From: Deltaproteobacteria bacterium
GTDB taxonomy: Bacteria; Myxococcota_A; Polyangia; GCA-2747355; JADLHG01
DNA length: 64,000 nt
NCBI GenBank assembly: GCA_020848905.1
Contig: JADLHG010000038.1
Coordinates: 85,652-149,651 of the forward strand
Direction: 5' to 3'
In this document: piece by piece, positions 27,730 to 34,622 of the stretch
How positions within the stretch are numbered: position 1 is the first letter of the stretch
Layout of the letters: the number at the start of each line of letters is the position of its first letter
Translations under genes and position numbers: made by a program
Notes under the pieces: generated by a model
Databases searched by the model: none
What the model was told of the DNA's origin: nothing
What the model saw: only the letters and a program-made list of their open reading frames with translations

Positions 27730-30051
27730 TCACGGCAGGCGATACTTCGCCTCGGTCACCGCACCCGGCTTCACCCATACGATCTTCTTGCGCGTCACGC
27801 CGAGCTCGCTGTTGCGCAGGACCAGCGTATGCGGCCCCTCCATCACCGAGACCGGCTCGATGGGGGTCGTGCCGAGCGAGCGCCCGTCGAGGGAGACCGT
27901 GGCCCACGGCTGCACGCGGATCATGAGTCGCCCCCGCTGGGGCTTGAGCTCGACCTTGGCGTGCCCTCCGCCGGAGACATGCACCCGGCGCCGGATCGTA
28001 TAGCCCAGCGTGGGGCTGCGGACCTCGAGGCGGTGTCCGCCCTTGCCGAGCGAGAGCCGCCGGAGCGGAAGCTCTCCGACCTCGCGCCCATCCACGAGCA
28101 CCGTCCCGGGGCCCGGGGCGCTCACCGAGAGCAGCCCCCGCCGCGCGCCCGCGTGGGGGCGCTTCGTCGAGCCCGCCGAGGGTCCCGGGTCGTCGAGGCT
28201 GTCGTCCCCCGGCTCGGTCACCGGGTCGCTCGCGCGCAGGTCGGCGACGACCCCCACGTCGGCAGGTCCGCTTCCCACGTCCGGCGGCAGCACCCCGGAA
28301 TCCCGCCGGACGGCCACGACGCCGGGCCCCGGACCCAGGTCGGCTCCTCCCACCTGCAGCGCCACGCCGGTGGCCCCACCGTCGGCGGGCTTGAGCAGCA
28401 CGCGATAGGTCAGGGCCGCGGCGAAGACCAGCACGACGGCCGCGATGCCGAAGAGCAAGACCGACCAGAGGCGCGAGCGCCGGGGCGCCGCGAAGGGCTG
28501 CGCCTGCCGCCGCACCTGCGAGGCCGAGGCCTGCGCTCCCGCGTAGCTCGCCGGAACCGACCGGGCCGCCTGCCCGGGGTGCGAGGACCCCCGCGACATC
28601 GGGTACTGCACCTCCGCTCCGGCGAGGTCGATCGTCTCGCGCCCGGTGTCGTAGGCCCTGGCGCTCGGAGCCGAGTAGCGCCCCGGCGACGAGGTCTGGA
28701 GCTGCGTGTCCGCGAGCGCCCGCTCGTGCGTGATGCGCCCGAGGTCCCCCGAAACGGGAAGATCCTGCGAGTCCCGAAGCGGGTCGAACGGCTCGTAGAA
28801 GTCGTCCACCGAGCGATCCGCGCTCTCGTCGATCGAGCGGTCGCCGCTCTCGTCGACCGAGCGGTCGCCGCTCTCCTCGAGGTAGCGCTCCTCGCTCTCC
28901 TCGAGCCGCGGGGGATAGATGCCGCGGCTCGACGCGGTGGGGGTCGCCGGTCCCGTCCGCGTCGACGGTACGTGCCGCACCTCGCCCGACCCGAGCGCCC
29001 GAACGCCACGCGCGGACGGCGTCGTCGGACCGGTCCGCGTCTCGCGCTGCACCGACGGGTTGCGCGGCGTCGAGACGCCTCCCGAGAGCAGCCGCGCCAC
29101 CTCGGGGTCGCGCTCGGGCCCCGGCGGGAAGAGGTCGGCCATGTACTGCGCCAGGTGGTAGGGCAGCACGGTGCTCCCGGTCTGCACCATGTAGGCCTCG
29201 AGGTCCGACTGGATCTCGCCCGCGTGTTGATAGCGCAGGCTCCGCTCCTTCGTGAGCGCCCGCATCACGACGCGCTCCAGCACCTCCGGAAGCGACGGCA
29301 CGAGCTGGCGCGGCAGGGTCGGATCGTCGTAGGCAATGCGGTGGATGAGCTGGCCGTAGTTGTCTCCGTCGAAAGGCAAGCACCCGCAGAGCAGGCGGTA
29401 GAGCACGACCCCCATGGCGAAGAGGTCGGCCCGTCGGTCGACCGGCTTGCCCTCGATCATCTCCGGGGACATGTAGTTGTACTTGCCCTTGAGCGTCCCC
29501 GTGCTGGTGTTGCTGTTGACGTTGCGGGCCTTGGCGATGCCGAAGTCCACCAGCTTGACCTGCCCCGCGTAGGTCACGAGCACGTTCTCGAGCGAGACGT
29601 CGCGGTGGATGATCTCGAGCGGGTGCCCGTCGGTGTCCCTCAGGCTATGAGCGTATTCGAGCGCGCCGCACGCGTCGGCCACCATGCGCAGCGCGATGGG
29701 GACCGGGATGGCCTTCCTCTGCTCCTCGGCCACGCGGGCGATGACCCCGAGGTTCCGCCCCTCGATGTACTCCATCGCCATGTAGTGGATCTCGTCGTCC
29801 ATGCCGAAGTCGAAGATCTGGACCACGTTGGGGTGGTTCAGCATGGCGGCGAGCTTCGCCTCGTTGTGGAACATGTCGATGAACTGCTGGTCGTCGGCCA
29901 GGTTGGGCAGGATGACCTTCAGGACGAGGGTCTTCGCAAAGCCCGAAGGGCCCGTCTGCCGGGCGATGTAGAGCTCGGACATCCCCCCGGTGGCGAGCTT
30001 GCCCAGGATGGTGTACCGCGCGATCTGCTGCCCGGGACTGAGGAGGGGCAT
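27730..30051 (-). CDS. Eukaryote-like Ser/Thr protein kinase with acidic linker repeats and PEGA tail (kinase 2)
   Basis: A 773-residue membrane kinase. The kinase domain (about residues 10-280) has GGMSELYIARQ, LVLKVILP (Lys45), HRDVSLENV (Asp151), DFGIAKA and YMSPEMI. A long disordered linker contains acidic tandem units (ESGDRSVD, ESGDRSID, ESADRSVD; about residues 390-425). One transmembrane helix (about 528-553, VLLFGIAAVVLVFAAALTY) is followed by Asp-rich spacer and two PEGA domains (LLSVSAPGPGTVLVDGREVG and LMIRVQPWATVSLDGRSLG). Its end lies flush against the MATE gene (convergent). The acidic Ser units are possible autophosphorylation or FHA-docking sites (inference). Confidence 0.9.
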   Translation of the reverse strand: MPLLSPGQQIARYTILGKLATGGMSELYIARQTGPSGFAKTLVLKVILPNLADDQQFIDMFHNEAKLAAMLNHPNVVQIFDFGMDDEIHYMAMEYIEGRNLGVIARVAEEQRKAIPVPIALRMVADACGALEYAHSLRDTDGHPLEIIHRDVSLENVLVTYAGQVKLVDFGIAKARNVNSNTSTGTLKGKYNYMSPEMIEGKPVDRRADLFAMGVVLYRLLCGCLPFDGDNYGQLIHRIAYDDPTLPRQLVPSLPEVLERVVMRALTKERSLRYQHAGEIQSDLEAYMVQTGSTVLPYHLAQYMADLFPPGPERDPEVARLLSGGVSTPRNPSVQRETRTGPTTPSARGVRALGSGEVRHVPSTRTGPATPTASSRGIYPPRLEESEERYLEESGDRSVDESGDRSIDESADRSVDDFYEPFDPLRDSQDLPVSGDLGRITHERALADTQLQTSSPGRYSAPSARAYDTGRETIDLAGAEVQYPMSRGSSHPGQAARSVPASYAGAQASASQVRRQAQPFAAPRRSRLWSVLLFGIAAVVLVFAAALTYRVLLKPADGGATGVALQVGGADLGPGPGVVAVRRDSGVLPPDVGSGPADVGVVADLRASDPVTEPGDDSLDDPGPSAGSTKRPHAGARRGLLSVSAPGPGTVLVDGREVGELPLRRLSLGKGGHRLEVRSPTLGYTIRRRVHVSGGGHAKVELKPQRGRLMIRVQPWATVSLDGRSLGTTPIEPVSVMEGPHTLVLRNSELGVTRKKIVWVKPGAVTEAKYRLP
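28790..28880 (-). repeat. In-gene 24-base tandem repeat coding ESxDRSxD units
   Basis: Three adjacent, slightly diverged copies of a 24-base unit lie in the linker of kinase 2. Each encodes eight residues: Glu-Ser-Gly/Ala-Asp-Arg-Ser-Val/Ile-Asp. Copy number may vary between strains by slippage. Confidence 0.7.
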
Positions 30052-30267
30052 CGGCCGATTTAGTCTACCTCAGATGCAACGTCGCCACAGGTCTGGGCCC
30101 TCCGAGGGGCTTTGGCCCTTCGCCGCGACGCGCCAGGTTGGTCGACGACCTTTCGGTTAGCACGCGACTGCGCCCCAGCGCAAACGAAAGGGACCGACCG
30201 GAGGGGAGGGAAGGGCTCGCACGGAGCGCGAGGTGGGCGCCAGCACGGCGCAGGGAGCGTCCGGCGA
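30052..30267. other. Intergenic region between U32 gene and kinase 2
   Basis: About 216 bases between two minus-strand genes. It should hold the promoter of kinase 2. No hairpin-plus-T-run terminator was recognised. Confidence 0.35.
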
Positions 30268-31785
30268 CTACTCGTCCATCGGGCAGGAGGGGAGGCTCTC
30301 CGCGGTGGCCTTGGCCCGCAGCTTCCGCGCCAGCGCCGACTCGGCCAGCGTCGAGAGGTCGTCGGTCTGGCTCATCGCAGCGCCGCCCGGAGCGGCGTTC
30401 GTCGTCGAGGAGGGCGCCGCCGAACGGAGGCCTGCGCCCCCCGCCGCGCCCTGCTTTGCGGTCGTGGCCGAACGCTTCGCGCGCCACTCCTCGAGCGTGG
30501 TCTTCGCCACCTCCACCAGCCGCTGCGCAGCCTCCACCACGTCGCCCGGCTTCATCAGCCAGAACTTGCCGGTGTGCATGTCCTCGAAGATGTCGCGATA
30601 CGTGGCGAGAACCTTCCGCCGGTAGCTGGGCTCGATGGTGAGCGCCCGGTCGGCGAAATCGTGGCAGTAGCGGCACTTCTCGCAGTCGACGTCGATGCAC
30701 GACTCCTTCAGGAAGCGGTCGATGAAGCCGTCCATCTTGCGGTTATCGAGATAGAGCGGCTGCTGGCCATCGGGCATCGGGTAGAGCAGCCCCATCTGCT
30801 TGCCGAGCGTCATCAGCTTCGGCATCTTGGCCACGTTCACCTGCCCCGGCTTGAAGAAGTACTTCACCGCGCGCTTCAGGCTGTACGCGTCCCGCTGCGC
30901 CTGCGTCGTGTACGACGACTCGGGGTACTGGAAGGGCAGCACCATGTCGAAGAAGTTCCCGTCGTAGCGACGGTTGGCGTAGGCCTGCACGCGGTTGAGC
31001 AGCACCGGGGTCGGCGTGTTGCGCTCGACGATCTTGAAGTAGTCGTAGCCCATCGCCTCGTAGTGGTGCATGTCCTCGGGGCGGATCCAGTTGGCGCGCA
31101 CGTAGTTCACCGGCTCGCGCAGCCGGTAATCGAGGCAGAAGAGCATGTGGTAGTCGAGCGGGTAGCTCTTCTTCTGGCCCTTACCGTGCTGCGAGGCGTG
31201 GCTCAGGCTCGAGGCGTGCGTCCCGGCGATCGCGCAGTCCGTCCGGCACGAGTTGTTGGCGATGAGCTGCAGGTCGCACTTCACCGACTCGCGGATCGTG
31301 CGCAGCGCCTCGAACTCGCGATAGAAGGCCGTCTCGTTGAGCACGATGCAGTCCGCGCCGTGGTCCTCCCAGAAGCGCGCCTTGCGCACGCTGTCGGTGA
31401 AGCGGTGCGAGCTGATGCGAACGCGCAGGTTCGGGTAGCAGCGCTTGATCATCTGCAGCAGATAGATCTGCCCGACGGTCACGCTGTCGCAGCCCGCCTC
31501 GCTCACCCAGTCGAGCGTCTTGCGGATCTCCGTCTGCCCCTCGCGCGTGTACTCGCGGTTCCCCATGCACGAGGCGTTCATCAGGTAATTGAACTGGATC
31601 CCCATGCCGTGGACCTTCTTCACGAAGCGTTCCACGGTCTGCTTGTTCGCGGGAGGCAGGTAGAAGCTCGGACGACCGCCGCCGGCGTAGTCCTGCGTCA
31701 CCTTCCCGTAGACCTCCTGGATCGGATATCCCTTGAGGCCGTCGATCAGCGCCTCGTCGAAGTTGCAGGCCACACTCAGTCGCAT
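30268..31785 (-). CDS. Peptidase U32-family protein, probable Fe-S enzyme
   Basis: A 505-residue cytoplasmic protein of the U32 (collagenase-like) family. It shows the family's TIM-barrel features: FNYLMNASCMGNREY, then GCDSVTVGQIYLLQ, ISSHRFTDSVRKARFWEDHGADCIVLNE and LIANNSCRTDC. Cysteines cluster in the places seen in U32 iron-sulfur proteins: Cys180 and Cys184 (NNSCRTDC), Cys217, and a C-x4-C-x2-C-x2-C run (363, 368, 371, 374) near the end of the conserved part. U32 members UbiU/UbiV, RlhA and TrhP are oxygen-independent hydroxylases, so a hydroxylase is more likely than a peptidase. The gene is 13 bases behind the chorismate mutase-DAHP synthase gene, an operon. GGAGG precedes ATG 31785. 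The C-terminal about 80 residues are Ala/Ser-rich and probably disordered. Confidence 0.8.
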   Translation of the reverse strand: MRLSVACNFDEALIDGLKGYPIQEVYGKVTQDYAGGGRPSFYLPPANKQTVERFVKKVHGMGIQFNYLMNASCMGNREYTREGQTEIRKTLDWVSEAGCDSVTVGQIYLLQMIKRCYPNLRVRISSHRFTDSVRKARFWEDHGADCIVLNETAFYREFEALRTIRESVKCDLQLIANNSCRTDCAIAGTHASSLSHASQHGKGQKKSYPLDYHMLFCLDYRLREPVNYVRANWIRPEDMHHYEAMGYDYFKIVERNTPTPVLLNRVQAYANRRYDGNFFDMVLPFQYPESSYTTQAQRDAYSLKRAVKYFFKPGQVNVAKMPKLMTLGKQMGLLYPMPDGQQPLYLDNRKMDGFIDRFLKESCIDVDCEKCRYCHDFADRALTIEPSYRRKVLATYRDIFEDMHTGKFWLMKPGDVVEAAQRLVEVAKTTLEEWRAKRSATTAKQGAAGGAGLRSAAPSSTTNAAPGGAAMSQTDDLSTLAESALARKLRAKATAESLPSCPMDE

Positions 31786-31798
31786 CGTCTCCTCCGAT

Positions 31799-32920
31799 TT
31801 AGGCGCGGGACCCGAGGGCGCGCGCGGTATGCGAAAGCTGATCGAGCACCTCTCGCTGCAGGCGCTCGAAGTCCCCTAGAGAAAGCTGCTGCTGCGCGTC
31901 GGAGAGGGCGACGTCGGGGTCCGGGTGGACCTCCAGCATCACCGCGTGGGCCCCGACGGCGAAGGCCGCCGTGGTGAGCGGCGCGAGGATGTCCCGTCGC
32001 CCCGCCGCGTGGCTCACGTCCACCACCACCGGCAGGCGCGACTGCTGCAGGAGCAGCGGCACGGCCGACAGGTCGAGCGTGGCGCGCGTCTCCTGGCCGA
32101 AGGCCCGCACCCCGCGCTCGCACAGGATGATCCGCTCGTTGCCCCCGAGCGCCACGTACTCGGCCGCGCAGAGCCACTCGTCGATCGTCGCGCTGAAGGC
32201 CCGCTTGAGGAGCACCGGCTTGTCGATGCGCCCGACCTCGCGCAGCAGGTCGTAGTTGTACATGTTGCGCGCGCCGATCTGGATCACGTCCACGTACTCG
32301 GCCACCACCGGCAGGTTCGAGAGGCTCGTGGCCTCGCTCACCGTCACGAGCCCGTAGCGCCGCGCCACCTGCGCGAGGAGCCGGAGCCCCTCCTCGCCGA
32401 GGCCCTGGAAGGCGTAGGGCGAGGTCCGCGGCTTGTACGCGCCGGCGCGGAAGAACTTCACCCCGCGCGCCGCCAGGCCGCGAGCCGCGAGCTCGAGCTG
32501 CTCCTCGCTCTCGACCGAGCAGGGCCCGGCGATGTAGAGCCGCCCGCCGTCCCCCACGCGCTGCCCGCGCACGTCGACCACCACCCGGGGGCCCGAGGCG
32601 CTCGAGACCTTGAGCGCCTTCTGCGTGTCCCCGGACATCGTGGCCACCGAGGCGTCCAGGATCGAGCGAAAGAGCGCCTTCACGGTGGGCTCGTCGAGCG
32701 GCCCCTGGTTCGCGACCGCGAGCTGCCCGAGGAGCTGCGCTTCCCGGTGCGCGTCGCGGATCGGCAGGCCCGCCTGGTGCTTGTGCCGCGCGATGTCGAG
32801 GGCGATCCCGGCTCGGCGGTTGAGCAGCGAGAGGATCTCGAGGCTCACCTCCTCCACCTTCTGGCGGAGGGTCCTGAGCGCCTCGGCGCCGGGCGTCCCA
32901 GATGTTGGATTGTCGGCCAT
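31799..32920 (-). CDS. Bifunctional chorismate mutase / DAHP synthase
   Basis: A 373-residue fusion. The N-terminal about 90 residues form an AroQ-type chorismate mutase (ALRTLRQKVEEVSLEILSLLNRRAGIALDIARHK). The remainder is a type I DAHP synthase (KDO8P-synthase-like): LYIAGPCSVES, FFRAGAYKPRTSPYAFQG, VIQIGARNMYNYDLL, LLKRAFSATIDEW, ILCERGVRAF and VVDVSHAAGRRD. It condenses erythrose-4-phosphate and phosphoenolpyruvate, the first step of the shikimate pathway; the mutase part can act as a regulatory prephenate/chorismate sensor, as in Bacillus AroA. First gene of the operon with the U32 gene; divergent from the MerR-TPR gene. Confidence 0.92.
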   Translation of the reverse strand: MADNPTSGTPGAEALRTLRQKVEEVSLEILSLLNRRAGIALDIARHKHQAGLPIRDAHREAQLLGQLAVANQGPLDEPTVKALFRSILDASVATMSGDTQKALKVSSASGPRVVVDVRGQRVGDGGRLYIAGPCSVESEEQLELAARGLAARGVKFFRAGAYKPRTSPYAFQGLGEEGLRLLAQVARRYGLVTVSEATSLSNLPVVAEYVDVIQIGARNMYNYDLLREVGRIDKPVLLKRAFSATIDEWLCAAEYVALGGNERIILCERGVRAFGQETRATLDLSAVPLLLQQSRLPVVVDVSHAAGRRDILAPLTTAAFAVGAHAVMLEVHPDPDVALSDAQQQLSLGDFERLQREVLDQLSHTARALGSRA

Positions 32921-32995
32921 GGTGTGGGATCCTTTGGTCAGGGGGCTGATGTATGGTTCTTTTAGACAAGGTTGTATAGATTAGCAATACATAAG
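32921..32995. promoter_or_regulatory. AT-rich divergent promoter region with possible MerR operator
   Basis: A 75-base, markedly AT-richer stretch between the aro operon and the MerR-TPR gene. TGTAT (32973-32977) and ATACA (32987-32991) form an inverted repeat with a 9-base spacer, a plausible weak operator for the adjacent MerR protein. A TATAGA-like -10 lies in the same patch. The spacing of MerR target promoters cannot be confirmed by eye. Confidence 0.4.
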
Positions 32996-34480
32996 ATGCA
33001 AATATTTTCGATGAGTCAGCTCGTGCGGCTTTCGGGCGTGCACCGGCAGACGATCCATTACTACCTGCGGGAAGGACTCCTTCCGCCCCCGGCGGACGGG
33101 GCGGGGACGCGCAACGCCCGCTACTCCGACCGGCACCTGGCCCTGCTCCAGCTGGTGCGGCGGCTCCGCAGCGAGGAGGGGCTCTCCCTCGACGCCATCC
33201 GGCATCGCCTGCAGTCCGCGGCCTACGATCCGCAGCGCGTGCAGGCGGAGCTCTCCGGACGGCCGGCGCCGGCGGACCTCGCCCCCCGCTCCCTCTCGGC
33301 CGAGCCCTTCTCCGCCACCGAGCTCGCCTCGCGCGCCAACTGCACCGAGGACGAGGTGAAGGCCTTCACCGAACTCGGGCTCCTCGCCCGCATCGCCGGC
33401 GACCTCGAAGAGCGTTACGAGCCCGAGGCGCTCTCGGTCCTCGGCGCCGCGCTCGAGCTCAAGCAGCTCGGCCTCGACGAGGCGCACGTCGTGCACCTCG
33501 CGCAGCTCTCCCGCGAGATCGGAAAGGCCGAGGTGGCCGCGCTCTCGGTGGAGGTGCTCACCGCGTCGGGGTCGCGCCCGTCGGTGGACCACTACGTGCG
33601 CGAACGCTTCTCGCGCGTCGGCGAGCTGGTGGTGGCCCTGCGCGGCTCCGAGGTGGCCGCGGCTCTGCGCGCGCTCTCCGAGGTGGCCCCGCGGGCGCGC
33701 TCCTTCGCCGCCGACGCGATCTACGTGCCGAGCCCGCTCTTCATCGAGCGCTACGGCCTCGACACCGAGCTCGAGCACGCGCGCCGCCAGGTCGCGGCGC
33801 AACCCGAGGACCCCGTCGCCCTGCTCACGCTCGGGCGGCTGCTCCTCGGGCTCGGTCACTACGACGAGGCCGCGCGCTGGTGCCAGGAGAGCCTGAAGCG
33901 CCGGCCCCGCTTCGCCGAGGCCGCGTGCTACCTCGGGCTGACGCAGGCCCTCGCGGGGCGGCTCCTCCCCGCGGTGGCGTCGTGCCGCCGCGCCGTGGAG
34001 CTCGCCCCCGAGTCACCGCGCTGCCGCACCTTCTACGGCGTGGTGCTGGCCATGCACGCCGTCGCCACGACGGGCCTCGCGAACGCCACCGAGGTGCTGC
34101 AGAGCGCGCTCGCCGAGGCCGTGCAGTCGCGCAAGCTCCCCTTCCCCGACGAACGCGAGGAGCTCGAGACGCTCATCGCGCGGGGGCGCGTCCTCGCCGT
34201 GCTCCCCCGCGAGCTCGACGCGCATCGCATGGGGCTCGAGGACCTGCAGCAGGTGCTCGAGCTGACCCGGCACGCGCACGACGGCGAGCGCGGGCTCGAG
34301 TTCTCGGGCTCGGCCGCCCTCTATCGGCTCCACGCACTCTTCTACCTCGGGGTCGCGGCGATCGAGCGCGGCGACGTGGCTCTCGGCCGCGAGTGGCTGC
34401 AGGAGTGCATCACCATCGACCCGGTGAGCATCTTCGCCAAGCGCGCCTACGAACACCTGAGCTCGCTCATGCGCCGCTGA
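32996..34480 (+). CDS. MerR-type regulator fused to a tetratricopeptide-like domain
   Basis: A 494-residue protein. The N-terminus is a MerR winged helix-turn-helix (MSQLVRLSGVHRQTIHYYLREGLLPPP), with the second wing region RNARYSDRHLALLQLVRRLR. A second, degenerate helix-turn-helix-like block (EPFSATELASRANCTEDEVKAFTELGLL) follows at about residues 105-135. The C-terminal half is helical and contains TPR-like pairs (DPVALLTLGRLLLGLGHYDEAARWCQESLKRRPRF, then FAEAACYLGLTQALAGRLLPAVASCRRAVELAPES). TPR domains bind proteins or peptides, so the effector may be another protein rather than a metal or drug. Start: ATG 32996 is used; ATG 33011 (MSQLVRL) and TTG 32972 are alternatives, and none has a clear ribosome site. 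It diverges from the aro/U32 operon and is its likely regulator. Confidence 0.8.
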   Translation: MQIFSMSQLVRLSGVHRQTIHYYLREGLLPPPADGAGTRNARYSDRHLALLQLVRRLRSEEGLSLDAIRHRLQSAAYDPQRVQAELSGRPAPADLAPRSLSAEPFSATELASRANCTEDEVKAFTELGLLARIAGDLEERYEPEALSVLGAALELKQLGLDEAHVVHLAQLSREIGKAEVAALSVEVLTASGSRPSVDHYVRERFSRVGELVVALRGSEVAAALRALSEVAPRARSFAADAIYVPSPLFIERYGLDTELEHARRQVAAQPEDPVALLTLGRLLLGLGHYDEAARWCQESLKRRPRFAEAACYLGLTQALAGRLLPAVASCRRAVELAPESPRCRTFYGVVLAMHAVATTGLANATEVLQSALAEAVQSRKLPFPDEREELETLIARGRVLAVLPRELDAHRMGLEDLQQVLELTRHAHDGERGLEFSGSAALYRLHALFYLGVAAIERGDVALGREWLQECITIDPVSIFAKRAYEHLSSLMRR

Positions 34481-34622
34481 TCCTCCGCGAATAGGCACAT
34501 ACTGACCCGTTTTCCCACTTTGCGCCCGTCGGAGGCGCGTCGCGCTGCCTGGCGAGACAGGCCGCGTGCCTCGCGAGACAGGCGCCGGCCTCCCGGTCGC
34601 GTGGGAGACTCTCGCCTCACGC
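34481..34622. promoter_or_regulatory. Upstream region of the globin-coupled kinase
   Basis: About 140 bases between two plus-strand genes, with a short AT-richer patch near 34495-34525 (CCGTTTTCCCACTTTGCG). Possible promoter; no operator recognised. Confidence 0.3.
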
